64,000 nt of DNA from Adiantum capillus-veneris (lineage: Eukaryota; Streptophyta; Polypodiopsida; Polypodiales; Pteridaceae): positions 27,295,013-27,359,012 of the forward strand of contig CM043968.1 in assembly GCA_014529385.2 (NCBI GenBank), written 5' to 3'. The notes under the pieces were generated by a model. It saw only the letters and a program-made list of their open reading frames with translations. It was not told the DNA's origin and ran no database searches. The translations under genes and the position numbers were made by a program. Shown here in pieces: positions 9,937 through 21,804 of this stretch. The stretch's first letter is position 1. Every line of letters starts with the position of its first letter.

Positions 9937-12562
9937 TCACTCTAAGTTTGGATATGTGCGTTCACGGCTAAGAACATTGTAGATATGTACTTTGCTTAGC
10001 ACGGGTTGATGTATGAACATGTTTTCATTTTGGCTCAATCCAAGAACTCTCAAGAAAATGAAGTACAAGTGCTTGCATGCCAAATTAGATTTTTTCTTGG
10101 CCTCCCTATCGGTGAAATCAGGGCATGTGCAATAGGTTTCATCCTTGATGTGAACCTCATACACCCCCACATGTTCATCAACTGCGTGATTCTCAACCTT
10201 GAAGACTTCATGTACTTTGTCTACAATTCATTTCTCTTCAATCACCTTAGCCTTTAAACAATGAGCGAGCCCAATTTTCTTAGCTGCCTCCTCTGAGATG
10301 GAAGTTCGAAATTTGAATCTTATGCCATTTCTTAGTATTGAACCACTGCTACTTGCTTTTGTTGAAGTGGAAGAGGAATCACCTCCACCCCTAGGAGGAG
10401 TTCGCATGGTTGTTGCACTCTCTCGATCTCTTCCAACTGTCTCCACTTGAAATCCTCCTTCAAGTAGTACCTCAACTTCTTCATCTGTGAGATTTGTTCG
10501 TAGATCAACCGGCCAAGTTGTTGGAGGAGGAGTTGGCCTTGGTTCTATATTATGATCCACCACATAGCAATGAATAACATGTCTGGGACAAAACCAAAAC
10601 TATTGTCTGAGTAGCCCATTTGGATGTTTTGTATATCCCTCAAAGGATGGTGCATGAGTCCCTTTACTACATGCCACAATATTTTGTCCACATCTTTTTC
10701 CATCGTTGGGGGTGCCACTGCATGTCTATTGGGGTTCTTCTAATTGCCCACATAGCTTCATTGGCCTTTCGTTCCAAAATACAAAACTTTGTCTTCTCTT
10801 TGGAATTCGCATTCCTATCTACTACCCCTGAATCTTCCATGAAAATGATCTTCCTTGGCCTTCCGTATGTTGTGCGGTCTCATGTTTTTGCATTGTACTC
10901 TGGCCTATGCGTCAATTCATCCTTAACATCAATCACAATCGATGGCCCTTGCTCTTGCCGAACGGTTTCTTTGTCTCCTTCAAGCGAGGTACGAGCCTTA
11001 TACATGGGTGTTCTAGATGTAGCTTCATTTACTACTCTTCTCACTTGTGTTGGACTAGAGGAAACTCTTTCCTTAAGCCTCTCTAATGAAGGACCCTTTC
11101 CAATATGTTTACCTTGAGAGTAAGAAACTGCCTTTGTGCTTTGTAGTATTGCATTTGCCATATCTAAAGTACATGCATCATACAATGAACCCTTCGCCTG
11201 CAAGCCAGCTACCATGCTTGCTCTCGACCAAGTTGGTTCTTGGAGTGTTTGCCCCATCAACACTTCTCTCTATTGCTGACATGATGCTCCCCCAATGTGC
11301 AATACGAACCTCCCAGCAACTCAACCAAGAGTCCCTTGCAGGGATGTTTTTACCCATGTAATTTCCATTTTTCCACCATTGTTGAAGTAGACGAGATCCC
11401 ATTGCAGCTACCTCTTTAGAGGGGGCTAGATGCCACTTTTTTCACATGTCTTTGTGATTTTGTTGAGATGGAGAGACAATCTACTTTGTGGTGTGTGCCA
11501 CCATGATTTGTTTCCAATGAAAAAGGCAAGATCTCTCTCGATGTTGTAGAACATTGTCTTTGCCACCATTGAATACTATGCAAACTGCATTCTGGTTGGC
11601 TTGAGCTTCGTTTGCCATGAATCCATGTAAATCCGATTTCTCACATCCATGACCCTCCATGACTTCATTTATGCACTGCCAGAAAAGAATTTGTGCTTCC
11701 ATGTCTTCCTCTTTCATCTCACATGTTGCAATAGTGAGGAGATCTTGCATTGTCATGTTGGTGAGGTCCTTGATGTACCATTAATATGCTCATGCTCTCA
11801 TCCCTTGGCATGACATAATATACGAAGCAATCACATGTACGCAAACAAATGGGCGGTTGACCGTAGTAGTGGCAAGTAAGCTTTCCACCAAGTTCGTCAC
11901 AAAAAACTCGTCCACACAAGGTAATTTTAGCATACTGCCATTGAAATGCATTGTGTTTGAATTCCCAAAATGGACCAATTTGGGACAACTTTCATTGAGA
12001 CATTTTAGAGCACCTGCACACTAACTTTTGCAACACACTTTGGGAAATGCAATATTTGAGGTTTGCGGTTTGGTTCAATGGTGTGGATTATACTTATGTT
12101 CCATAGCATCCATTGGATGAACCTTTCATAAGGTTGGTGGAAACTCAAACACCATGTTACCATTGGACACACTATTTGTACTCCTTGTTAGAATTTTGCA
12201 ATGCTTGCTCTCCAAAGAGTTGTTCCTTTCTTGGACTATTAAGGTCTATGTAGGGAACATCCACCAATGGAGCAGCCATGCCACTAGAATTTGAGACCAT
12301 GATACCTTACCTCGATAGAGTTTTGCAATGATTGCTCTCCAAAGACTTGTTCCTTTCTTGGACTAGTAAGGTCTATGTAGGGGACATCCACCAATGGAGC
12401 ACCCATGCCACTAGAATTTGAGATTGTGCCATCTTCGACTAGCACAACGAACTTTGTAGAAAGAGATTCGTCCACAACATAAAACTCCTCTCCCAAGTGA
12501 TTGCTTGTTCTCTCCATTGGCACTGTCAACTCTTCACTCCCAACCATGACAATTGCATGCAA
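9937..12562 (-). pseudogene. MULE-like transposase with C-terminal SWIM zinc finger, decayed
   Basis: Read on the minus strand in several frames, in order: an N-terminal part (12562-12284); a Cys/His segment CDCFVYYVMPRDES followed by VHQGPHQH (about 11870-11790), like the DNA-binding finger of Mutator-type transposases; the transposase core around LLTIATCEMK, GFMANEAQANQNAV and RERSCLFHWKQ (11756-11481); then DSWLSCWE, NLVESKHGSWLAGEG (11402-11178) and SLYDACTLDMANAI with GPSLERL (11263-10880); a linker with a disordered Ser/Thr-rich part (10563-10228); and a SWIM finger CTCPDF...CKHLYFIFLRVLGL (10170-9937). The last two segments share one frame, interrupted by a TGA at 10228-10230. Frame changes elsewhere and a duplicated N-terminal block make it a pseudogene. 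I could not place terminal inverted repeats. Confidence 0.72.
12194..12424. repeat. Tandem duplication in the MULE N-terminal region
   Basis: A segment of about 104 bp including TTGCTCTCCAAAGA and GGTCTATGTAGGG is present at about 12194-12297 and 12320-12424 (period about 126 bp, roughly 90% alike). It duplicates part of the coding region on the minus strand. Confidence 0.85.
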
Positions 12563-12752
12563 AGCATAAAAAGTTTGTGGCGAAACATGCCCTTGTAGAT
12601 ATTTAACCCCAAAGATAATCTTCCTATCAGTAAAGGGAAAAGCCCTTTTGAAAGAAGGAAAGACTATAGTGCATTACATGATAGTCGAGTAGAAATCTCT
12701 TGCAGGAGATTGAAAAGATGAGAGTGAAAGTGTTTAGTTGCGTTTAGAGGAT

Positions 12753-13740
12753 TTAAAAGGACACATGGGACACATGTCAGACTCTCACTAAGCTTAACCA
12801 CATGGTGTGCTTGAATGCTATTGGTTGGGCTAAAGAGGGGTCCAATGAGCTTCTAGGTCCATCCAAAAAATATCTAGATATTTTCAAGCTCTCTCTCTCT
12901 CTAAGGAGTAAGGAGGACACTTGTCAAAAGACTACCCATGTACTTGACTGCATGCTACATGTTATCGGCTAAAGGGAGAGGGGTCCAATGAGTTTGCAGC
13001 ATGTGGAAAAGTTGCAACTCGCCCCAAGCAAGCAAGGGGGGTGCTAGGGGGCTATACACCACACACACACTCATTTTGTCGACCATTCTCGCTTGGTGAA
13101 AGTAGAGGAACACCACTTCCTTCTCCAAGCTTGTGAGAAGTGAGAGTCTACATCAACACTCTTGGCTATGGAATGCAAATCCAACCAAGAGCCATGCTTC
13201 AATGCTTAAGCTTGCCATCTTCTCCATCTTCATTACTATGCTATTATGTATGCTAGCAAGAAGAGTAATGATAAGTGAGGAACTATTTCTTTCTCCTATG
13301 GAACGTTTCTTCTTCCTCTTCCCTATCCTCATTCCCCGCTAGCTCTCTCCACCTTCGAAGGTGTTTGAGGCCTTGGGACTGAGGCTTGGGATAGTTAATG
13401 CTTTCTACAAAGTTTATGCTATGCTTGTGATGCATGAAGCTTTCCATATTCATTGCATCACCTAGGTCACAAGGAACACAAAGATTGTACTGTACCAAGT
13501 CTCTCTTGATGGGAGAAACTATAATACAAATGCCTATTGGAGGGGGGACCGGCTCCATATGAATCCGGTCTTCAACTCTCTTGCAAAAGTATTGTTCATG
13601 CCAAGTTGACTAAGTACCATGTTTAGGTTGCTGCCATCAATTAAGTTCACCCGCTATGCTCACAAAGTAATCTCACAAAAGTGCTTCATCTAATTTCTTA
13701 ATTCCGCTACTCTCAAAGTTCATAGGCCATTTCCATTACA
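12753..13740 (+). repeat. Left 1-kb direct repeat (candidate LTR)
   Basis: It matches 18788-19798 over its whole length at roughly 90% identity, from AAAAGGACACATGGGACACA to TTCCATTACA. It includes a CT-rich tract near 12890. Both copies keep an open frame around NANPTKSHASMLKLA, which I take to be incidental. Confidence 0.8.
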
Positions 13741-14138
13741 TGGATTCTCTACACCAAAGGTTGAGTGTACGATTATGAAGTGCGACCTTTCGGAGATGGC
13801 GGAATTTCTTTCGGTGTTGGGCATGATCAATAAGTAAGTTTCTTCACACTTCTATTGCTGCACTTGATATTATCAGTTAATATAATGTTTCATCTAAAAT
13901 TATCAGTTAATATAATGTTTCATCTAAAATTAGGGTGAAGTCAGTCCATGTGCCTCACACCACTTTGCACGACATATTTATGATACAAAAGTTAGCGCTT
14001 GCGGACCCAGAGTCCTTATTGGATAAATTCAATGAAGAAGATAGGGCAAAAGCTTATATGGCACTTCATGGGACGGCAATGAACCGTTCAAAATGGCTTA
14101 GACTACCTGTGTCTTTGCTAGCACAACTACTGTGGAAG
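13741..14138 (+). pseudogene. Two-exon fragment of an unrecognised gene
   Basis: An open frame starts directly after the left direct repeat and runs to 13833 (…MKCDLSEMAEFLSVLGMIN). It meets a GTAAGT donor at 13834, resumes after a TTAG acceptor at 13933, and continues in the joined frame (KSVHVPHTTLHDIFMIQKLA, then NEEDRAKAYMALHGTA) to LLWK and a second donor, GTAATT, at 14139. No continuation is seen downstream. The intron (13834-13933) holds a tandem duplication of about 29 bp. I do not recognise the protein. The retained splice sites suggest genomic capture of part of a gene rather than a cDNA. Confidence 0.5.
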
Positions 14139-14159
14139 GTAATTGTAAATTTATAATAC

Positions 14160-15662
14160 ACATGCATTAGGTAAGCACATAGGGTTTTTTTGTGGAAATG
14201 AGTTTGATTTGGCGATTTGTATTACAAGAAGAGTTCGCTGCAATGTATCGGTTGAAAACACAAAATTTACCAGTGAAGGGGAGTAGAGAGTACCACATGC
14301 ACGCAGATGATTACAAGGCAAGCTAGGATTTGGCAATGAAAGAGACTGAGAATTTTTGTGTTCGAAAGAGACTAGAGATAGCAATCATAGCCAATCCCAA
14401 AAATGGAATATATTTTTTTTGAAAATGCATCTCTTTGAAAAATTTCCGATTGTTCGTTTTCGTAATGTCAAAATTTTTAAGATTTAGTGGCGTATGAATT
14501 TGACAAGTTTCAATTGCTAATTGGTTATTGTACATTGCTAATTGGGTGTCTAATTGAGTTGATTACATGCTTGGATGGTCAATTGCAAGTGTGTGTGCAC
14601 TATTTTGCCCATGTTTGTGCACCTAGAAATCAATGTGTGCTTAACGATTTTTCAATTGTGATGATTGATTTGTGTTGTGCTCATGTCTAACTAATGATTT
14701 GTGAAGTCATATTGCAAATTCGACAAGTTTAACCCTTTTGTGTGCGCACCTAAATATTGGTAAAAACTGCCAATTATTAGTGTGTGTGTGTGTGTGTGCG
14801 CGCGCGCCTAAAAAGTGTTTAATTTGCATGATTGATTCAGATTTTGATTGCATAGTTGATGTGTGTAATGGTTAAATGCTACGTTTTTGTGCTCAAAACA
14901 GTGATTTACATACTCTGATTGCGTCAATTTTTGACCTAATTTTGCCGGTTTGATTGCTTAGTCTTGATTTTATTGATAAAATTGTTTGGCAATTGAATTG
15001 ATGAGATTTTTGTAATTTTATTTGGCTGCACTATTCCCCTATGTGTGGAGAATTTTTAGAAATTTTTGGGTATTTTTCGGTTAATTTTTACAAAATTTTG
15101 GCATTGATTTGCTAATTTTTGGTTAACTCCATAAAAATTTGATATTTTGCAATCTTTACGAGCTATTTTGTGTATGCGTATTTACAGCATCATTTTGTTC
15201 GCATTTGTGCCCTCCACTATCGACTTTTGAGCGTTTTACTATTTCCAGGGTTAGGGCTGATGATTTTGTCAAAATTGGCATTTTTGATAAAATTTGCTAT
15301 TTTTGGTGTGCTTTTGCGTGTCAAAAATGTTCGTTTGTGAATGTCGGTGATTTTCTAAGGTTCCTAGAAAATTTCAGGAATTCTTTGGCAATTTTTGGGA
15401 TTCTCGGCTGAATTTTAGCGTTTTCGGCTAATTTTCGGTCTATTCTTGGTATTTTTACACGATCGGAAATAAAAAATAAAAATAAAAAAAATAAAAAAAT
15501 AATAGAAGGCCGGTTTCAACTTTGACGCCCGTGCCTTGCGGCACATAAAATCCCTCTTCGGATAGATCCTTACGGTCTTTTGCGAGAGTTTCCTTCGATA
15601 TTAAAAACTCTTCTTCTTCTTCTCTCCAGGTGAACACCACCCATCACACACACACACACACC

Positions 15663-15717
<55 letters not shown>

Positions 15718-16206
15718 ACTAACTCTCCCTTCTCCCTCTCTTTGTTGGTTAAAACTTTAATGTCTCGTGGGAGAGCTTCCTGAGACGTTAAAATACTCTT
15801 GGTCTTCTTCTTCTACTCTCCCCCTCTGATGTACTGCCCGCCAGGCTCTCCTTCCCTTCTCTCTCTACTGCGTGCTCTGCACCGGGACAGGAGGCTGATA
15901 GCTCACGCACGCTGGGGCCCACTGGCTTAGATACCCTCATATGCTACCTCTCCGTGTCTCTTTCCTCGTTGTCCAGTGCAATCAACATCGCCGGTCCGTC
16001 TTCATGCCATGTGTTGTCAGACACCGGAGTCAACGACCGCTAGCCAGCAAGGTAAGTTAAAACAATTTACTTGTATTTATTTAAAAAAGCAATAAAAACA
16101 AAAAACAAAATCTTTTAAAAAACAATAAAAAAGGATAGAAAATCACAAAAAAGGAAAAAAACTCATAAGAAATCACCAAAATAAAATAAAATAAAATAAA
16201 ATAAAA

Positions 16207-16249
<43 letters not shown>

Positions 16250-17040
16250 ATATAGAGAGCGAGAGAGAAAAATAAAAAAACTCATAAAAAATCAAAAAAG
16301 AGTTCAAAAATTTACAAAAAATAGAAAAAAAACACATAAAAATAGAAAACTAAAAGGCTCACAAAATTCCAATTAAAAAAAAGAGTTTACAAAAGTCACT
16401 TAAAAAAAAAGAAAAATTTCATTAAAAATAAAAAACACATAGAAAATCATAAAAAACCCAAAAATCCCACAGATAATTCACAAAAATAGTTTAAATAACT
16501 CATAGAAAATTCACAAAAAATAAAAAATTCACTGATAAATTACAAAAATTCTAAAAATAAAAAATAGATCGAAGAAATAAGAAAATTCAAAATTTCACAA
16601 AAAAATAAAGAAAAATAAAATAAAAGTCGTTGAAAGAGCAAAACAAAATCAGAAAGAGCTCGAACGAGGCCGAAACACAAAAAACACATGCACCGCCGGA
16701 AAAAATCACCCACGAGTAAATCCGAGAAATTACATTGGGCAAAAATCTAGAGCAACAATGGAACAGTCATAAATAGCATAAGATCAGCCAGAAAAAACGA
16801 GCAAAAAGACCAATTGCAAGCAGTGGAGCGTTTGGCAAATAATTTTCAAAAATTTTGCATGCAAGAACCGAGCAGGTGCAAGTGTAGCAGTGCAAATTAG
16901 CTTCCAATCGGACGAACAGGGGCACAACTCACATGTGATTGCAGGTTAGGCTAGTACAAGCAGCAGAAATTCTGCTAATCAATACCAGAATCTGCCAACT
17001 GACAGTTTTTGTAGATTGAGCCAACATGGACTCAAATCGA
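14160..17040. other. Strand-asymmetric T-rich then A-rich noncoding region
   Basis: About 14170-15450 is strongly T-rich on the plus strand with repeated AATTTTT/TTTTGGC words. A (CT)n tract follows (15666-15716), then a GC-richer patch (about 15740-16050). From 16070 to 16640 the sequence is strongly A-rich, including (AAATA)n/(AAAT)n at about 16180-16250. No gene is supported. Blunt changes in strand composition like these are common in retroelement untranslated regions. Confidence 0.5.
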
Positions 17041-17159
17041 GCCGAGAGTTCAAGTACAACAGAACAAGCTAGTAGCAGTGGCAACACAAGTGCAACTGCA
17101 ACAGACCAGATTCTGTAGCTATATGACTACAATGGGGATAAATTTTTATATGCAGATAC

Positions 17160-18510
17160 AGAAGGTCATAGGTATCTTATGAGCAGCAAAAGCAACACAA
17201 GAGCCAAGATCCTATTGATCAGGGTAAAGCCAGATTCAGAGAACTCCCAGATGTTCACACACTTCAGTGGAGCCAGGTATTGAAGCTCAAAGATGAAGTG
17301 CAGATAGAAGTTTAGAAAATCAACCCAAGTGGTCATCCAGAAACCTGCACAAGTCCGCAAAGCATCCATTTAGTGCATATGCAATCCGGGTCATTGTACA
17401 TGCATTACAGTGGTCAGATCTATAGTCAAGAGCCAGAATTGCAAGATCCAACAGATCAACCAATAGAAGCAAGTCTAATTGGGGAACCAAGCCAAAGACG
17501 GTACAAAGGTCTAGATGGAGCAGTCTATAGCTTGATGCTAAGTGTTTTGAAAGAAGATGCCGACAACTTGGCAAGCACAGAAACAGAAACTTCTCAGCAA
17601 GAGCTCGACATGATAGAGCCAGTTGAAATACCACCAGTCATGGCGTATTGCTCAGATTATGGACGAAAAGATGGACATTTTTATGAAGATTATCCAAGAA
17701 ATCCAGACAACAGGGACATATCAACTGCTAAGCAAGGTACAGAGAAAATTGGAAATGTGAATCTCGATGTAAGTACTTTTATGTAATCGGATGATTCTGC
17801 ATTACCATTAGAAGCACCAGTAAAAGCACTGCACGTTCAAAATCAGCATAAAGATGCAAAAGCACCTAAAAAGCTTAAAATTGATTCTCTTGAACAACAA
17901 ATTCTTGCATGAATTTGGTCAAGATGTCCAGATATCACCAAATGTTGAAAAGACTGTTAGGTTTGCAAATGATTTTGCATCCACTGCCACAAGTGTGCAA
18001 TCATTCACGAGTCTAAGAGACACATCAGACAGAATGATGTTAGCTTTGTATAGTACACATAATTCATATGCACACTAGGTACACCAAAAAGGAAAACTAT
18101 ACAAAAAGGATCAACTAGTGTTTGAACGGCCCACATACCAGCTTGCGTCAAGTGATAGATAAGAAAGGATGGTTCATTTCAGCGGAAAAGAATCTATTAT
18201 AGCACATCCTCTCTAGAGCTGAAGGATATTACCCGAGTGAACGCAGAAATTTGTTCAGAGCCAAACTCTCCTCCATCAAAAATCAGACTTCGATGTTGTG
18301 ACCAAACGAGCATATACTTTGACCAAAACAGTCGTAGATATAGACGAAAGTCTAGCATCTGTGATGCATTAGGTCCTGAAACCACAGGAGCTTATATCAT
18401 AGGAGACCCATGGGATAGACAATATCAGGGCAAAGATAATGCTATCTACAGCTTAAGCAAGCTAAAAGTCCTTTTGACCTTAAGCAAGCTAGGGTTGTGC
18501 TTGAGGTGAG
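17160..18510 (+). pseudogene. Unrecognised coding region with a repeated protein motif
   Basis: Open frames at 17373-17786 and 18237-18509 lie in the same frame, separated by stops. Each contains a copy of one motif: SLIGEPSQRRYKGLDGAVYS in the first and YIIGDPWDRQYQGKDNAIYS in the second, about 12 of 20 residues alike although the DNA differs a lot. A DPIDQ/DPTDQ word also recurs (about 17210 and 17448). Conservation of protein over DNA suggests it once coded for a real repeated protein. I recognise no family. It lies inside the candidate LTR element and could be a Gag-like or captured product. Confidence 0.4.
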
Positions 18511-18780
18511 AACCTTAAGCAAGCTAGGGTTGTGCTTGAGGTGGAAACCCGACCTAAACTTAGGCAAGCTAGGGCTGTGCTTGAGGTGGGAACTCCACCT
18601 AAGGTGCTTGTCATGCTTGATGACTAAGGTACTTGAGGTACTTGTCACATTTAATGAGGAAGTTTCTTGAGAAGCTTCCTATGCAAGGGGGGTAAGATGC
18701 TTGAGTCAAAAAGAGAACCTACTCACTGGATGAGGAAGTTTCTTGAGAAACTTTCTATGCATAAAAATCTCAAAGTTAGG
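18478..18780. repeat. Tandem repeats before the right direct repeat
   Basis: A unit of about 36 bp (TTAAGCAAGCTAGGGTTGTG, then CTTGAGGTG) is repeated about three times at 18478-18600. A second unit containing GAGGAAGTTTCTTGAGAA occurs at about 18655 and 18737. Confidence 0.8.
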
Positions 18781-18787
18781 GGAATTC

Positions 18788-19798
18788 TAAAAGAGCACAT
18801 GAGACACATGTCAGACTCTCACTAAGCTTAACCACATGGGTGCTTGAATGCTATTGGTTGGGCTAAAGAGGGGTCCAATGAGCTTCTACTTCCATCTAAC
18901 AAATATCTAGATATTTTCAAGCTCTCTCTCTCTCTAAGGGGTAAGGAGGACACTTGTCAAAAGACTACCCATGTACTTGATTGCATGCTGCATGTGATTG
19001 GCTAGGGGGAGAGGGGTCCAATGAGCTTGCAACATGCAGCAGGGTCACAATTCGCCCAAAGCAAGGAGGGGGATGCTAGGGGGATATACACCATCACACA
19101 CACTCATTTGGGAGACCATTTCTCACTTGGTGAAAGTTGAGGAACACCACCTCCTTCTCCAAGCTTGTGAGAGTGAAAGCCTACACCAACACTCTTGGCT
19201 ATGGAATGCAAATCCAACCAAGAGCCATGCTTCAATGCTTAAGCTTGCCATCTTCTCCATCTCCATTACTATGCTATTATGTATGCTGGCAAGAAGAGTA
19301 ATGATAAGTGAGGACCTACTTCTTTCTCCTATGGAATGTTTTTTCTTCCTCTTCCCTATCCTCATTCCCCGTTAGCTCTCTCCACCTTCAAAGGTGTTTG
19401 AGGCCTTGGGACTGAGGCTTGGGATAGTTAATGCTTTCTTCAAGTTTATGTTATGTTGGTGATGCATGAGGCTTTCCATCTTCATTGCATCACCTAGGTC
19501 ACAAGGAACACAAAGATTGTATTGTACCAAGTCTCTCTTGATGGGAGAAACTATAATACAAGTGCCTATTGGAGGGGGGACTGGCTCCATATGAATCCGG
19601 TCCTCAACTATTGTCATGTTCTCTAAACTCTCTCTCTCTTGCAAAAGTATTGTTCATGCCAAGTTAACTAAGTACCATGTTTATGTTGCTGCCATCAACT
19701 AAGTTCACCCGCTATGCTCACAAAGTAATCTCTTAGAGGTGCTTCACCTAATCTCCTAATTCCACTACTTCCAAAGTTCATAGGCAATTTCCATTACA
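18788..19798 (+). repeat. Right 1-kb direct repeat (candidate LTR)
   Basis: Partner of 12753-13740. It differs by scattered substitutions and a small insertion near 19605-19630 (CATGTTCTCTAAACTCTCTC). The gypsy remnant begins shortly after its end. Confidence 0.8.
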
Positions 19799-19959
19799 AT
19801 ACATCTTTTGTTCATGCACAAATCTCCTTTCATGAGGGGTATTTTTTCTTTGAAAAGCTATTGTGTGTAACCATTGCATTTTGTCAATTTATCCTTAAAG
19901 AGTTCAATGAATTAGCTTATAAGGCCGTGGAATTGTCACAACTATTCACATAATAGAAT

Positions 19960-20513
19960 CTCAATTTTATTAGTCCTCCTTTCGAAAATATATTGTTATA
20001 TATATATTGCACAATGTTTTGTTTGTCAATGCATCAAGTGACATTATGGTAAGCAATATGATTTGTTGATGTCTTTATCTAATCCCGACTCTCCTTGGTG
20101 ACACATTTTTTTTTGGATTTCATCACTGGATTGCCACTCAATCGTGCAAAAAATGATATAATTTGGACCATCATAGATAGATTTAGAAAACATGCTTACT
20201 TTCTACCTTGTAAGAAGGCCCTCTTAGCTAAGCAAGCGACTCTATTATTTCTTAATCATATTTTTGTTTTTCATGGAATCCCTACATCTGTCATATCTGA
20301 TCAAGATAGATGTTTTTGCAATGATTTTTGGATGACAAATTTTACAAATTTGGACACTTAAATAGACTTCACTTCTACATTTTATCCGAAATCTCATGGA
20401 CAACAAAAACAAAAATTGACACATTTCTAAATCTTTTAAGAACATACATTCATGAGAGACCATGAACTTGAGACCACAAAAATCCCCATTTTAAATTGTA
20501 TAAGGGTACTCAT
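19960..20513 (+). pseudogene. Ty3/gypsy integrase fragment, left part
   Basis: A zinc-binding end (CFVCQCIK, about 20008) leads into the integrase core: LLMSLSNPDSPW, then DFITGLP, DRFRKHAYFLP and HGIPTSVISDQDRCF, ending near STFYPKSHGQQ (about 20390). DFITGLP and SDQD carry the first two catalytic Asp of the DDE triad. Stops interrupt it (for example after PDSPW and at 20359-20361). The frame stops where the copia element is inserted at 20514 and resumes after it at 25354. Confidence 0.8.
20509..20513. other. Target site duplication CTCAT, left copy
   Basis: CTCAT directly before the copia 5' LTR matches CTCAT at 25349-25353 directly after the 3' LTR. Five bp is the normal Ty1/copia duplication. 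Confidence 0.92.
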
Positions 20514-20705
20514 TGTTGGGGTATAAAGCCCAATGTGGTCGCCCAGGTAAGAGGGCGGGCCGCCAGGTATGTACACATATTCTTTTGTAAAAACCTAATA
20601 AGAACTCACTATGCTCTACACATTACAGTAGAGCGAGTTCACCATATCCTCGTGCTCTTCTTCTCGCACTCTCTCTCGCGTCGCACTTCCGCTCGTACTC
20701 CTTCA
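20514..20705 (+). repeat. Copia 5' LTR, 192 bp
   Basis: It starts TGTTGGGGTATAAAGCCC and ends CTCGTACTCCTTCA. A short LTR like this is usual for some Ty1/copia lineages. Confidence 0.95.
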
Positions 20706-20707
20706 AC

Positions 20708-20719
20708 TGGTATCAGAGC
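20708..20719 (+). promoter_or_regulatory. Primer binding site (initiator tRNA-Met)
   Basis: TGGTATCAGAGC, two bases after the LTR, is the standard copia primer site complementary to the 3' end of initiator tRNA-Met. Confidence 0.95.
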
Positions 20720-21804
20720 TCAGATCGAGGCTCGGGGCAGCACTGCAAGAGGCTAGAGTCACCAGCTCAGATTGGAGTGAAATTCGACAGGCAAAGACAC
20801 GGCCCCAAATCTTGTGGGAAAGCCCCTAGGGCATGGTGTGCTCAGAATTTCATTCTGAGGTCATCTCGGTCACCGTTCGGCTTTGACAAAGTTCTGCGCA
20901 GGCCATTTTCGACTACGTGGTCTCAGCGGGTGCAGATCCGACTCTGCAAATTTGGGGTTTTCGGCCTACGACTGCAGGTGCTGAGGATATCAACACTCCC
21001 AGAGTGTTGATTTGTGGCTGTCTACACATCGAAGGACGGCTCGCAGTTCTTGGAGGCGTGTCACATACGACACGGGCGCATCTACACACAGACTGTAGGC
21101 GACATCCACTAGTTCATCAAGTAGCTTGTGTTTGCTGCTTGATATTCCAGATTTCATCCTGACATTGCAGGTACTTCCACATGGGATGTATTGTCAGAGA
21201 TGATGTATGTCTATTGAGGGTTTGCTAGCTGTGAGTCACGCAGCAAACAACCACCGCAGCGGTTACAGCATACAGTGGGAAATTTGTGGATGTGTGACTT
21301 TGTCGGAAGTCTATGTACTGTCAGATTTACTGCAGCCTTTGTTGAGGGTCAAGTGAGGTTTTATTGAGCTGGGGGATTCTCGAATGTTGAGATCCTTTCG
21401 GTGATACAGGTCTTGGAGCGATCCCTCGAGCACCCTTAGATAGGCAGCTAGGATGTATTGACTGTGAGTTAGACAGTTGGGATTGCATATTTTCTTTACT
21501 GCCGTTGAGGCATTGTCGCAGTCTATGCTTTACAGGACAGTGACAGGACAGTCAAAGACAGTATAGGTGCAGGACAGGTTTACCCACAGCTTACAATGTT
21601 AAAGAGACAGTGGTTTTTTGAGCTGTTTTTTGGTCAGTTTTTAGTACACCAGAGCCATTTTACAAAGGAGACTCTGCCAAAATTTCTGTAGAGTCTGAAG
21701 CTTTCTTGGTTCATTTGACAGGTTGATATTGGTTCAGAGGTCAGTTTACAGGGGAAACTCTGCCGAATTTTTCCCAGGAAAGTAAACTACTGTGAAGCGT
21801 AGCT
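20720..21804 (+). other. Copia untranslated leader, about 1.1 kb
   Basis: No convincing open frame lies between the primer site and the Gag ATG at 21805. The leader is long for a copia element of this size. No structured repeats stood out by eye. Confidence 0.6.

Larger units (their letters stand above)
12753..19798 (+). mobile_element. Candidate non-autonomous LTR element bounded by 1-kb direct repeats
   Basis: Two direct repeats of about 1 kb (12753-13740 and 18788-19798) end identically in TTCCATTACA and flank 5 kb that contains no recognised retrotransposon protein. The size, same orientation and CA-3' ends suit LTRs. No convincing tRNA primer site, polypurine tract, TG start or target duplication could be found, so two separate copies of one repeat remain possible. 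The orientation given is only that of the open frames inside. Confidence 0.45.

Noticed and set aside
9325-9945. Open frames on both strands across 9.3-9.9 kb
   Set aside because: They consist of Ser-Leu, Glu-Arg and His-Thr runs from CT and CA repeats.
12880-13340. Open frame (NANPTKSHASMLKLA…) conserved in both 1-kb direct repeats
   Set aside because: It is conserved because the DNA is duplicated. It starts and ends arbitrarily and has no recognisable motif.
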